From Aselliscus stoliczkanus (lineage: Eukaryota; Chordata; Mammalia; Chiroptera; Hipposideridae), in contig CM066738.1 in assembly GCA_033961575.1 (NCBI GenBank), positions 101,085,478 through 101,149,477 on the forward strand: DNA of 64,000 nt, given 5' to 3'. Shown piece by piece: positions 56,501 to 64,000 of this stretch. The notes beneath the pieces were generated by a model that saw nothing but the letters and a program-made list of their open reading frames with translations, did not search any database and was not told where the DNA came from. Positions within the stretch are counted from its first letter, which is position 1. Each line of letters opens with the position of its first letter. The translations under genes were made by a program, and so were the position numbers.

Positions 56501-57847
56501 TGAAGGCGAGTTGATCCAGACGGTCCAGCGGGTTACAAATTGACATTAATTTTGTCAGTGTAATCGTCGACTAGACTGCTGTGAGCCTTCTCTCTCTGGG
56601 GTTGTGATCCTATGGGCATAAGTTATGGATTTCACATTTGTATTCACTGCCTACTTGTTTGCCACATCTGAGAAGCGCGGCGGAATGAGAAAAAGGATGA
56701 TTCTGTCTATTACACGCTGATTGCCCATGTACTTGAAACGTCTTCTCTAACAGCAGTTTTTAGGTAGCCTATCTGCATCTTACTTCTCCGCTAAAAAATG
56801 AACTCAGGTTGATGAAAGCTGCCCATTCCGTTTATACAAGTGGCTCAGCTACTACTTTTAATCCTGTAATGGGGAATGCAGCCAGTAAAGACAAGTAGCA
56901 TCTCGAGGAAGTCGTGTGTCTGCATAAAAAATTGTCCTGGCTATTAGCCCTGATGCTTTTTGCTAAGAAAGCCTTTTGAGACAGGAGTGGATATTGCTTT
57001 CAAAGTCCCAATCAGTGGTAGTTTTAAGGAAGATTTGTTTCCTAAAGCTGATTTTAGTGCTTTCAAAGGTTGTTATATTTCAAACAATTTTTATATATCT
57101 GGCTTTTTATCTCACAATTTAGGTTTTTACCATATGTTGGCATGGTCACCATAATAATGAATGACTATCCAAAATTCAAGGTAGGAATTTATGTGTGTGT
57201 CTGTATTTTTCAAACATATTGGAGCTTTTTGCATGTTAACTATAAAGATACAGTTTAAAATGTTTTGCTAGTTCTTTTTTCTGCAGACTATTTGTAGCTA
57301 ACTATACAAATTAACAGAATTGTTTTAATTATTGTCATTGAAATTAATTATTTAAAATGGCTACGTTTGTCTTTTATGTTCATAGTGTGTCCTAAAATGG
57401 TACCTATACATTTGTTGCTTATTATAGAAATCTGTAAACATACAAAAAAAAAAGTAGTGCAATAAACTCAGCAATGTTTATATGTTCCCGACTTGAATAA
57501 AAATGGTATCTATTTTTTTTAAAATCACTTGGAAAAAACAATAGGAAACCCATGCAGGAATCAGTAGTGCATTAGCTGTGTTTGTTGGGTGTTTGATCCT
57601 TAGTCCATTAATATATTTTTGGGTTTTAACCACAATGTGGCATTAAACAGCTAATTTGGAGAACAAGGCATGGGAAGAGGTCACTTTTTGATTGTGTCCT
57701 CAGTCTAGTATTGAACAGGCTTATCTGAACACATTTACAAACCAGATTTATTTGTAGACCTCACAGTACTTTTCCATTGTGTTTTCTTTACAGTATGCTC
57801 TTTTAGCTGTCATGGGTGCATATGTGTTACTAAAACGTGAATCCTAA
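38430..57847 (+). CDS. SEC11C: SEC11C, signal peptidase complex catalytic subunit
   Basis: Six coding exons (38430-38516, 49244-49353, 53013-53162, 55102-55221, 57123-57180, 57794-57847) total 579 bases and give 192 aa, the length expected for SEC11C. The protein is a catalytic subunit of the ER signal peptidase complex, which removes signal peptides from secretory and membrane proteins in the ER lumen. Residues about 30-54 form the N-terminal signal anchor. The catalytic Ser68 sits in SGSMEPAF, His108 in PIVHRV, and Asp134 in the [10 protein letters not shown] segment; all are present. A short hydrophobic C-terminal stretch precedes the final LLKRES. All splice phases agree and no break is seen. 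The N-terminus MVRAGAVG distinguishes it from the paralog SEC11A. Intron 1 (10.7 kb) contains an antisense provirus. Confidence 0.97.
39030..39545 (-). mobile_element. L1 3'-end fragments in SEC11C intron 1
   Basis: A short piece (TTATTGAAGTATAATTGAC) is followed from 39125 by a longer one with TTAGTTTCAGGTGTACAACA. The latter is similar throughout to 30125-30555. Confidence 0.75.
41079..41533 (-). mobile_element. Long composite T+ SINE in SEC11C intron 1
   Basis: It has the ACGATTTTATTGGGGAACTG 3' end, the GCTGGCTGC-type body and a head ending GGCTGGCCC. The flanks GGAAAATATATTCTT / GGAACATGTATTCTT are an imperfect duplication. Confidence 0.88.
42140..42500 (-). mobile_element. Possible diverged L1 fragment
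   Basis: Pieces such as AACAAGACTGATAAATATCTTTGGG and the following CTAGGATTACTGGG resemble the reverse of an old L1 3' region. Identity is low. Confidence 0.4.
42790..43892. other. GC-rich unassigned stretch beside the provirus
   Basis: About 1.1 kb that is noticeably richer in G and C than the rest of SEC11C intron 1, with a G-run at 43362-43373. Open frames exist on both strands but none resembles a known protein. It could be an internal regulatory region or an unrecognised old repeat. Confidence 0.35.
43899..44386 (-). repeat. Provirus 3' LTR
   Basis: It is the second copy of the 488-bp LTR, adjoining the polypurine tract on one side and the GGGACC target duplication on the other. It is read on the minus strand. 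Its own AATAAA could end transcripts running antisense to SEC11C. Confidence 0.95.
44387..44400 (-). other. Polypurine tract
   Basis: Directly upstream of the 3' LTR the minus strand reads AAAAAAGGGGGAGA, the expected plus-strand primer for reverse transcription. Confidence 0.9.
44615..44950 (-). pseudogene. Proviral env, TM membrane anchor and tail
   Basis: It continues the env frame after the TGA. It holds the membrane-proximal region, a membrane span (around [20 protein letters not shown]) and a short basic cytoplasmic tail. The stop at 44615 lies about 215 bases before the polypurine tract. Apart from the single stop, the TM half is continuous. Confidence 0.82.
44951..45802 (-). pseudogene. 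Proviral env, partial SU and TM ectodomain
   Basis: An open frame of 283 codons. Residues 1-173 match only the C-terminal part of a betaretroviral surface subunit, with several N-glycosylation sites and a CYNC...C cysteine cluster. RPKR at about 174-177 is a furin-type cleavage site. It is followed by a hydrophobic fusion peptide (178-200), a heptad-rich region and the cysteine loop of TM. The frame stops at a TGA at 44951-44953, before the membrane anchor. No signal peptide precedes the first methionine, so the product would probably not enter the ER from this ATG. Confidence 0.88.
45803..46240 (-). other. Gag-env junction; pro, pol and N-terminal SU missing
   Basis: Only 438 bases separate the gag stop from the first env methionine, where about 3 kb of dUTPase, protease, reverse transcriptase and integrase would be expected. 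No reverse transcriptase or integrase motif is seen in any frame. Part of the stretch (about 45840-45990) is GC-rich with repeated GCC/ACC triplets. Just before the env ATG the frame is arginine-rich. It could be a remnant of the env leader or filler sequence. Confidence 0.6.
46241..46627 (-). pseudogene. Proviral gag, C-terminal remainder
   Basis: It continues the same frame after the TGA. A second, degenerate knuckle ([14 protein letters not shown]) has tyrosine where the second cysteine should be, so it should not bind zinc normally. A proline/serine/asparagine-rich tail follows to the stop at 46241. In betaretroviruses this part overlaps the protease frame, but no protease coding follows here. 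Confidence 0.75.
46628..47599 (-). pseudogene. Proviral gag, capsid and first zinc knuckle
   Basis: About 320 codons are open in the second gag frame. A capsid-like region contains a major-homology-type segment (around [17 protein letters not shown]). Near its end is a CX2CX4HX4C knuckle, [14 protein letters not shown], the nucleocapsid RNA-binding motif. The frame ends at an in-frame TGA at 46628-46630, after which the same frame stays open. Confidence 0.88.
47583..47993 (-). pseudogene. Proviral gag, N-terminal part (frameshifted)
   Basis: The Gag matrix region starts with MGQT at 47993, whose glycine at position 2 is the usual myristoylation site. The frame ends at a TAA at 47583-47585. 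The downstream frame opens at 47599, so a one-base length change has occurred close to a G5 run (plus strand) at 47593-47597. The same frame is open upstream to another ATG at 48188, giving a possible 65-residue N-terminal extension. Confidence 0.85.
48326..48335 (-). promoter_or_regulatory. Candidate proviral 5' splice donor
   Basis: The minus strand reads CCAG/GTGAGTAT about 85 bases downstream of the primer site and before gag. This is a near-consensus donor and a plausible source of spliced env RNA. Confidence 0.5.
48415..48432 (-). other. Primer binding site, tRNA-Lys3 type
   Basis: The minus strand reads TGGCGCCCGAACAGGGAC two bases after the 5' LTR end. This 18-base site is the complement of the 3' end of tRNA-Lys3, the primer used by MMTV and lentiviruses. 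The match appears exact. Confidence 0.92.
48435..48922 (-). repeat. Provirus 5' LTR
   Basis: This 488-bp LTR matches the copy at 43899-44386 except at 48484 (G here, T at 43948). On the minus strand a TATATAAA element (48572-48579 on the plus strand) and an AATAAA motif just after it mark the probable promoter and poly(A) signal. These give a short R region. Confidence 0.95.
49244..49353 (+). CDS. SEC11C: SEC11C coding exon 2
   Basis: The acceptor is TTCGTTCCAG at 49243 and the donor GTAGGT at 49354. The exon encodes 36 codons plus two bases. It covers the membrane anchor ([20 protein letters not shown]) and the SESPIVVVL strand leading to the catalytic serine box. Confidence 0.95.
50834..51198 (-). 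mobile_element. Dimeric tRNA-type SINE in SEC11C intron 2
   Basis: Two tRNA-like units occur in minus orientation, each with a GAATCGAACC / GAGTCGAACC T-loop block and AACCAACTGAGCCA / AACCAGCTGAGCCA. The end is GGCTGGCCC. Confidence 0.8.
51391..51884 (-). mobile_element. Multi-unit tRNA-type SINE in SEC11C intron 2
   Basis: The duplication AGATCTCCTATTTT lies at 51377-51390 and 51885-51898. It starts with the AAAGATTTTATTGGGGAATT end shared with the composite family but has VES-like units in its body. Confidence 0.88.
53013..53162 (+). CDS. SEC11C: SEC11C coding exon 3 (catalytic Ser and His)
   Basis: The acceptor is TTTCCAG at 53012 and the donor GTAAAG at 53163. The first base completes the serine codon of the SGSMEP box. 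The exon also encodes the GDLLFLTNF and [11 protein letters not shown] blocks, so it carries two of the three catalytic residues (Ser68 and His108). Confidence 0.96.
53240..53400 (+). mobile_element. MIR SINE in SEC11C intron 3
   Basis: GCTATTTACTAGTTGGGTGAC, CTTAACTCAGCCTG and GATTATGAGAATTAAATGA form the MIR order. Confidence 0.7.
53955..53992 (+). repeat. (GTGC)n(GT)n microsatellite
   Basis: GTGC repeats pass into GT repeats in SEC11C intron 3. Alternating purine-pyrimidine runs of this kind can adopt Z-DNA. Confidence 0.9.
55102..55221 (+). CDS. SEC11C: SEC11C coding exon 4 (catalytic Asp)
   Basis: The acceptor is CTTTCCAG at 55101 and the donor GTAAGG at 55222. It encodes the conserved [14 protein letters not shown] box with catalytic Asp134 and the following VVGRARG strand. 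Confidence 0.96.
55320..55548. mobile_element. Short mariner-type MITE with inverted ends
   Basis: The left end reads GGGGTGCCAAAAAAA and the right end TTTTTTTGGCACCC, inverted ends about 15 bases long flanked by TA dinucleotides. The body has no coding capacity. It lies in SEC11C intron 4. The family assignment is inferred from the ends and the TA flanks. Confidence 0.6.
55811..55845 (+). repeat. (GTAT)n microsatellite
   Basis: Seven or so GTAT units lie in SEC11C intron 4. Confidence 0.9.
55850..57122. other. SEC11C: SEC11C intron 4, 3' part, mostly unique
   Basis: A T-run at 55875-55890 is followed by AT-rich sequence with no recognised element. Confidence 0.35.
57123..57180 (+). CDS. 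SEC11C: SEC11C coding exon 5
   Basis: The acceptor is AATTTAG at 57122 and the donor GTAGGA at 57181. The 58-base exon encodes [19 protein letters not shown], the box E-like C-terminal part of the peptidase fold. Confidence 0.95.
57794..57847 (+). CDS. SEC11C: SEC11C terminal coding exon
   Basis: The acceptor is TTCTTTACAG at 57793. It encodes [17 protein letters not shown] and ends with TAA at 57845-57847. Confidence 0.95.
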   Translation, partial: YALLAVMGAYVLLKRES

Positions 57848-57995
57848 AATGAGAAGGAGTTCCTGGGACCAGATTGAAATGAATTCTATTGAAAAAGAGA
57901 AAAACTAATATATTTGAAATGTTCCACTTTCCGTGTAAAGGGAAACAATGTGGAGACGTTTGTGTCTTGTCCAAATAAATGATTCATCAGTAAAG
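57848..57995 (+). other. SEC11C: SEC11C 3' UTR with poly(A) signal
   Basis: An AATAAA hexamer at 57974-57979 follows the stop by about 130 bases, so the 3' UTR is probably about 150 bases long. T-rich downstream sequence (TTATTTTCTTTTGTGGG) fits a cleavage region. Confidence 0.7.
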
Positions 57996-58237
57996 ATTAT
58001 TTTCTTTTGTGGGCTTTGATTTGAATCTGCTCAATCCACCTGCCACTTGTGCTAGTCATTCTAAACCAAGTATGAGGGTCTCTACCACTTCAAGAATCAG
58101 GCAGGCCATTTCTGGGGGACAGCGCATTGTCCACATGATATAGTGGTAATGTTCAAAAACAAAATTCCTTGCATAATAGTAGCATTTCTGGGGGAAACAA
58201 ACAGGCCCTTCCTTAAAAGTAGATGGTTTTTTTCTTT

Positions 58238-58411
58238 TTTTTTTTTAAATTTTATTAGGGAACAGCCATGGTCATTGATCACACATTGCTTTCATGCTAC
58301 AATGGCATAGTTCACTCTTTTAAGGAGGACGCAGCTCACAGTGGCCCATGCAGGGATCGAACCGGCAACCTTGGTGTTAGCAGCACCACACTGTACCTGG
58401 TCAACCCCGAA
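58238..58411 (-). mobile_element. tRNA-type SINE, diverged
   Basis: TTTTATTAGGGAACAGCC begins it, and GGGATCGAACCGGCAACCTTGG is its reverse T-loop block. The head is poorly preserved. Confidence 0.7.
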
Positions 58412-58714
58412 ATGGTTTCTTTTTTAAGTAGACTCTGATAATTAATAAAACTTTTTAGAGGGAAAGATGTAATTCACTTTGTTTTTGTGGTATGATACAT
58501 CTTGAGATGGTTGGCTCAATTATTTGAAAAGTGATTAATAAGTTATAAAAACAGTGCACACTCCTTTGAAAAACTGCAAAAAGTCCAGACGGGTATAGGA
58601 GGCATGTTCCTTGCCTCCGTTTCCCAGGGATCTCCACATTTTAATTTAGTTTAGGTGTTCTACTTGCATCACTTGTAGTCCTGCTTATAAAGTAGCCCTT
58701 CATTCCCGTATTTA

Positions 58715-58930
58715 TCAGGCACTTCTACCCCAGCCACTGACTTAGGTGCGGGGGGCACAGAGTCCCACCCGGGATGGAGTCTGCAGCCAAGTGGGAGGAA
58801 CAGTCACTATAAAGAAAGATAAAGCAGGGTAAGCTGAGGGGTGGCAAAAGAGGATATCGCTCTCGAAGGTCGGGAAGACCTCTGGGGGGTGACATTAAGG
58901 AGAGCTAAGAGAAATGAGAGGGAAGGCGGC
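58715..58930 (+). mobile_element. L2/MIR-type relic
   Basis: The GGCACAGAGTCCCACCCGGG to GGAAGACCTCTGGGGGGTGA block order follows an ancient L2-like sequence. Confidence 0.45.
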
Positions 58931-59986
58931 TTGTACACCTTGGGGCGAGTGTCCCAGCACATGCGAGGCCCGTCCCGGGCTGTTCTCCAGCGTTGGCGAG
59001 CCTGCCACGCCCCGGGCTGCAGTTCACCCTGACTCTGCCGCGGCTCCAGGGTGGGGCCTGAGCGTCCGCATCCCTGTCACGCCCGGGGAACGCCTGGACC
59101 ACACTGGACGCAGCAAAGCGATAGGGGGTTAGAAAGGAGGCTGCTGATGGTTTCAAATATGCTCTACAGTTTTACAAAAAGGTCCTCTTTTCACTGAACA
59201 ATGTGACGGTGACCCCCTTTTGGTCAGAACTTCGATCTACCTGAGGCTTTCTGGTCCGTCCAATCCTGATCGAAGGGCTTAGAATCCCTAAAAGTCGCTT
59301 AAGCACCTATGGGCCTCGAGCATGTTACTTCCTTCGGCCTCAGATGGAGGATAAGACGACATCTGCCTCCCTGGTTGTCCTGAGTAATAAGTAAATAATT
59401 CATTGAATGCTCTTGGGCGTGGACGCAGTATGCACGCTGTAAGTTGTGTGCTCTCCTTTCCGGTGTAAACCTGTGCCTCCTCACACACCTGTGTAGTTAC
59501 TGCCTGCCTTGGCAGGACCAGCAGGAGTGACCCGCGGGGGGGCAGGCTGCCCTGTAATCCTTTATCTCCACTGAAATAGGCTATTGCCACAATAATGGCC
59601 CTCATCCTGTTGAAATCAGCAAAGTGAAAAGAAAAAAAAATGTACAGCATGCTTTCTAAAAACATTATTCTCCTGTGCCCTTTAATATTTCTTAAGAAAA
59701 AATAGATTTTTTCTCCCCTTAAGTAAAAATGGCATTTAAAAATGTTGGGCCCAAACTTGATTATTTTATCATCTTCCTGGGGTTCTGTAGTTGGTTAATA
59801 TACCCTTCTGAGAAGCTCTGAACGTGGCTAAGCTTTTCGGTAATTCTTTGGACATGCCCAACATTCTGGAATAAACTTGGCAGAGACACCTGAGAACCCT
59901 GGCGAGCGCCATCCAATGGGGGGCTAGTTAGGACCACCTCGTTTGGCCTCTTGGATGCTAGCCGTCCTTAAAAAGTAGAAGTGATA

Positions 59987-60099
59987 GGGCCGGCCGAGTG
60001 GCGCGATGGTTAAGCGCTGGCTTGGGAAGCCAACAGCCCCGGTTCGGGTCCCACATCTGAGAGCCAGGGACACTGCACTCAAAAAAAAAAAAAAAAAAA
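59987..60099 (+). mobile_element. tRNA-derived SINE (short form), young
   Basis: The head is GGGCCGGCCGAGTGGCGCGA and the A-tail is at 60081-60099. The duplication AAAAGTAGAAGTGAT lies at 59971-59985 and 60096-60110. Confidence 0.93.
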
Positions 60100-60849
60100 G
60101 TAGAAGTGATGGGCGTTAATGCTGGATCCTGGATCGAAGTTCTTCCATGCGGGGGTCTCCGTTGCAGCCTCAATTTCTGGAACATACCAACAAGAATCAG
60201 GCCTGCATCTGAGCAGACAAAATCAGCACTGCAGCGTCCATGTCACCTGCAGCGTATTCATCAGGGGGAACCTCTTGCTGGGAGCTTTCATATACTGCCG
60301 TGACACTCATTTCTCACATGGTTGGGCAATTGCTTTTCCAGGTCACAAGAGCTTAGTGTTTGGTGGACACTGGCCAAACAAGTAACAGCCCCTGAGAAGG
60401 GAACGACACAGTACAAGAACAATGCAGGGGTTTCAAGATGCCACCTGGTGTAGGGACAGCCACATTTCAGCTCACAAAGGCCTCGCAGTATTAGGAGGGG
60501 ACACTGACAAAGAAGTCAAAGGGTGTTTGCTGTGTTTGAGATTGATTTTGGTTTCCGTCGAAAACTGGGGAGTTTCTACTATGGGGATAAGCTTCAGTTT
60601 TTTTAAAAAGGATAGTGGTGGAGCCCCTGATGTCCCAACCACAAGCCTTAGTCTGGCCCTTTCCCTTTGACAATGGACTTGTCAGTCTTATACCAATACT
60701 AGACAAGCACAAATTCAAGTATGTGTGTGAGGGCACACATGCGTGTGCACACACACACCCCAGCCAAACTGCTCTCCTCTATAAACACTAGGCTTGCCGC
60801 TGTCCCCAGGAGGCTGGGCAGATGAAGCATCATTGTGAAGTGAAGGAAG

Positions 60850-60992
60850 TCTGGCAGCTTTGAGTAAGCAAGGTCTGAGAGCCTTTAAATTGGGGGCAGC
60901 AAGCCTGGGCAGCTGCGCTTCTAAAAAACTCCCTGGGTGACTCACATGCAGCCCAGGTCGAGAACCCTGAGAAACATCTATACAAATTAGTT
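60850..60992 (-). mobile_element. MER5-type hAT fragment
   Basis: TCCCTGGGTGACTCACATGC and AGAACCCTGAGAAAC fit a diverged MER5-type end. Confidence 0.45.
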
Positions 60993-61490
60993 GGGAGTAA
61001 ATGTGATTAGGATGCTTAATGGTTCCCATCTTCCTTCTCATTTTCATGAAGTCATTTTCAGATGGGATGAAAGGAAAAAACCAGAAACACACCGTATCTG
61101 TGCCATCCTTTCCCACACCAAACTGAGGCTAACGCCTCTTAGCAGTGGTCTGCTTGAGCACCTACCTCATCATACACGGTAGCCTTCGGCCCAGCGCACT
61201 GGACACTCAGTTTCCTCTCCTCCTGAAACTCTGGGCAGAGATCCATCCATCTTCATTCTTTGGGTTCAGCAGTTCCCCTTGGTTTCCAGTGAGAGGCATG
61301 GTGTGGGGTGGGGTGCCGTGGAAGAAGGAACGTGGTATGACACTGAGGTTTAGGCCCTTTCTTTACCTACCAGATATTTGGTCTGTCACTAACTCAGACC
61401 CAGTTTCCTCATCTCCAGCGTTAGTGCCAAGGCAGATCAAGAATTTATCAGATGCTTGGTTTTATTTATTATTACTTTTTAAAATTTTTA

Positions 61491-61890
61491 TTCTTTTTAA
61501 AGATTTTATTGGGGAATTGGGGGAGGGGAACAGCATTGGGGAACCGGGGAAGGGGAACAGACAAGTTGCTGTCCTTTTGTTCTTCAGTCTAGTTGTGGAG
61601 GACGTCGCTTCACTGGCCCATGTTGGTATCATCATTGTGCACTTCCCAGCTGAGGCAGTCGGTTGTCAGCCATTGGACGGCTGCTCACAGCAGCCCCACT
61701 GCAGCCCCACTGCAGCCTACACTGTTGCTGCCGATTCACGGCAGCCCAGCTCCAGGTAGAACTGTTGTTCATCATCCTAGCTGTAGAGGGCGCAGCATCA
61801 CTGGCCCGTGTGGGAACTGAACCGGGGGCCCTACTGCTCAGAGCTGGCATCCAAAGCCAACTCCTAACCAATGAGACACTTGGCCGGCCC
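61491..61890 (-). mobile_element. Long composite T+ SINE
   Basis: AAAGATTTTATTGGGGAATT to a head ending TTGGCCGGCCC. Fewer body repeats are present than at 34565-35030. Confidence 0.88.
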
Positions 61891-63358
61891 TAGATGCTCA
61901 GTTTTAATCAAATAGAACTTTACCCTGTCTTCCTCAAGATTACTTGAGTTTGAGCATTAGAATTTATTTTCCAAGCCTTTCCATCCTCTTGGCCGTTCTT
62001 CCCTATAATCTTTGGCCATGAAATGACACCTCTATTTTCTCTGAATTTTTAAATCTGCTTCCTTACGTTGTTGCTGATGTATCTATGACCAGGACTGCTT
62101 CCCCAGAGCCTCTGCTTTTTTAGCCACATGAAGCTGCGAGATGAGGTTGGAAGCCCCGTTACACTTGACCTTGCCTCTACACCAGTTCTATGTCAGTAGG
62201 GGCCCTGGAAGTGTCCTCCACATGCCCTCTGGGGTGACGCCTTCTGTTGGGTTTTCTCTGGGCTTCCTCTCCCTTTCACTCAGCACCCAAGCACTGCCCA
62301 CCCCATGCCTCTTGTCGGGTTAATGGTTTCCCCACCCAGGTTAGATTTTGCCCTATGGCAGGGATTTAATTTTTTTAAATAGACTTTATTTTTTAAGTTT
62401 ACAGCAAACTTGAGTATAAAGTGCCAGAAATTCGTACCACAAACCATGTCCCACAGCACAGAAGTACATGTGTGACAATTTATAAACCTGCATTAACACC
62501 TCGTTATCACTCAAGTTCATGGTTTCAACATGAGGATTCATCTTGGTGCTGTACATGCGATGAGCTTTGACAAATGTGTAATGACATATATTCACACTGG
62601 AGTGTCACACAGTGGTTTCACTGCCCTAAAACCCTGCTCTGCCTACTCACCCCTCCACCCCTACACCTGGCAACCACTGACACTTTTTACTGTCTCCACA
62701 GTTTTGCCTTTTTCATGATGTCATATAGTGGGAGTCACACAGTATGTCGCCTTTTCAGACTGGCATCTTTCAATTAGTAACATGCCTCGAAGGTTCCCTC
62801 CATGTCTTTTCATGTCTTGATAGCTCATTGGTGTTTTTTTTTAGCACCAAATAATAGTCCATGTTATTAATAAATAAGTTTATTTAACTACTGAAGAATA
62901 CCTTGGTTGCTTCCAAGTTTTGGTAATGAATAAAGCTGCTGTAAACATCCCTAGATGGGTTTTTTGTGTGAATATGTTTTCAATGCATTTGGGTAAATAC
63001 TAAGGATCCTATGGTAAAAATACAGTTAGCTTTGTAAGAAACTACCAAACTGTCCTCCAAAGAAGCTGTACCATTTTGCATTCCCATCCACAATGAATGG
63101 GAGTTCCTGTTGCTCCACAGCCTTGTCAGCATTTGGTGTTGTCAGTGTTACAGATTTTGGCCATCCTAATAGGTGTGTAGTGGTGTTTCGTTGGTATTTT
63201 AATTTGCATTTCCCTGATGACATGATGTGGAACACCTTTTCATAGGTCTATTAAGGTCTTTGGTCCATTTTTAAACTGGGTTATGTTATTTTTTCTGGGT
63301 TTTAAGAGGGCTTTTTTGGATATATGTATTTTGTTTTTTTTTCTTTCTTTTTTTTTTT

Positions 63359-63616
63359 TTAGCTGAGTCATCCTGCCACCTGTTGGTAGCTCAGTGGCAG
63401 CTCAACTCAGGCCAGGAATTGAACCGGCGACCTGTTGCTCAGCGCTCGCACTGTTTTTTTTTTTTTTTGAGGGCAGTGTCACTGGCCCTCACATGTGGGA
63501 CCCGAACCAGGGCCGCTGGCTTCCCAAGCCAGCGCCCAACCACTGCGCCACTCGGCCGGCCCCAGCGCTCGTACTCTTAAGCAACCTCTTAATCAACTGA
63601 GCCACTTGGCAGGCCC
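63359..63616 (-). mobile_element. Older tRNA-type SINE hosting a younger SINE
   Basis: TTTAGCTGAGTCATCCTGCCACC to CTGAGCCACTTGGCAGGCC forms an older unit. It is interrupted at about 63454-63562. Confidence 0.75.
63454..63562 (-). mobile_element. tRNA-derived SINE (short form), nested
   Basis: A 15-base T-run is followed by GAGGGCAGTGTCACTGGCCC and a head ending CGGCCGGCCC. The flank AGCGCTCGCACT / AGCGCTCGTACT is duplicated with one change. Confidence 0.88.
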
Positions 63617-63736
63617 CAGGGTATACGTATTTTGAATAACAGTTCTTTTATCAGATATATTTTTGACAACTATTTTCTCCCAGTCTGTGGCTTGTTCAAT
63701 TCTGTTGACATTGTCTTTCACTGAGCAGAAGTTTTG

Positions 63737-63885
63737 TTTGTTTGTTTGTTTTAGCTGAGCCATCCTCCCACCTGATAGCAGCTCAGCAGCAGCTCAGCTC
63801 GGGCCAGAAATCGAACTGGGGACCCTGTTGCTCAGAGCTCACACTCATGAGCGAGCTCTTAACCAACTGAGCCACTCTGCTGGCC
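63737..63885 (-). mobile_element. tRNA-type SINE
   Basis: A (TTTG)n tail is followed by the AGCTGAGCCATCCTCC unit and a head ending TGCTGGCC. The flank AGAAGTTTT is repeated on both sides. Confidence 0.75.
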
Positions 63886-64000
63886 AGAAGTTTTTAATTG
63901 TAATGAAGTCCAGCTTATCAATGATTTTTTTCATGGATGATGCCTTTGGTGTTGTATTTAAAAAGACATCGCCATACTCAAGGTCATCTAGATTTTTCTC

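Larger units (their letters stand above)
62366..64000 (-). mobile_element. L1 3'-half fragment with nested SINEs, runs off the window
   Basis: TAGACTTTATTTTTTAAGTTTACAG begins the reverse 3' end. Later blocks such as AATTTGCATTTCCCTGATGAC and TATTTTCTCCCAGTCTGTGG follow the L1 order. It is interrupted by SINEs at 63359-63616 and 63737-63885. Confidence 0.8.

Noticed and set aside
58930..59130. CpG-rich patch downstream of SEC11C as another promoter
   Set aside because: Short, partly next to an L2-like relic, with no exon or core promoter element seen.
59987..60060. tRNA-like sequence with A and B box features
   Set aside because: It is the head of a SINE with an A-tail and target duplications, not a tRNA gene.
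61145..61759. 204-codon plus-strand open frame
   Set aside because: Its second half is the reverse of a SINE, and the first half shows no homology.

Overview
The window is nuclear DNA from a placental mammal. It holds two spliced genes with mammalian intron structure and is dense in MaLR (MLT1), L1, L2, MIR, MER5 and mariner relics. A tRNA-derived SINE family with GGCCGGCC-type heads recurs, some copies with AATAAA + TCTTT (T+ class) 3' ends. That SINE repertoire points to a bat, most likely a rhinolophoid or other Yinpterochiropteran. This is inference from pattern recognition; no database was searched.

Layout. (1) 1-11701: the 3' part of an O-acyltransferase-like gene (OACYL, + strand). 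The last five coding exons (3918-4031, 5528-5660, 8181-8367, 11124-11266, 11558-11701) are all open and phase-compatible. (2) 11702-37900: a gene-poor interval with MLT1 LTRs, SINEs, L1 pieces, a mariner transposase relic (about 31745-32310), a processed HYPK pseudogene split by a SINE (32825-33432), two closely spaced inverted SINEs (33909-35030), and a 51-bp near-perfect inverted repeat (22498-22548 / 23326-23376) that I cannot assign to any element. (3) 37860-57995: SEC11C, complete on + strand, with a CpG-rich promoter, six coding exons (192 aa), and a poly(A) signal at 57974. Gene order OACYL-SEC11C agrees with mammalian synteny as I recall it. (4) 43893-48928: inside SEC11C intron 1, in antisense orientation, a betaretrovirus-like (class II) endogenous provirus. 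It has 488-bp LTRs differing at one position, a 6-bp target duplication, a tRNA-Lys3-type primer site, gag and partial env, but no pro/pol. (5) 57996-64000: downstream intergenic DNA with SINEs, L2, MER5 and a large L1 remnant carrying nested SINEs.

The two genes have unrelated roles: OACYL is predicted to be a multi-pass acyltransferase, and SEC11C is a catalytic subunit of the ER signal peptidase complex. The most unusual object is the provirus. Its LTRs look very young, yet the interior has lost pol and carries several breaks. This suggests it was copied by another virus's enzymes when already defective, or that its LTRs were homogenised later.
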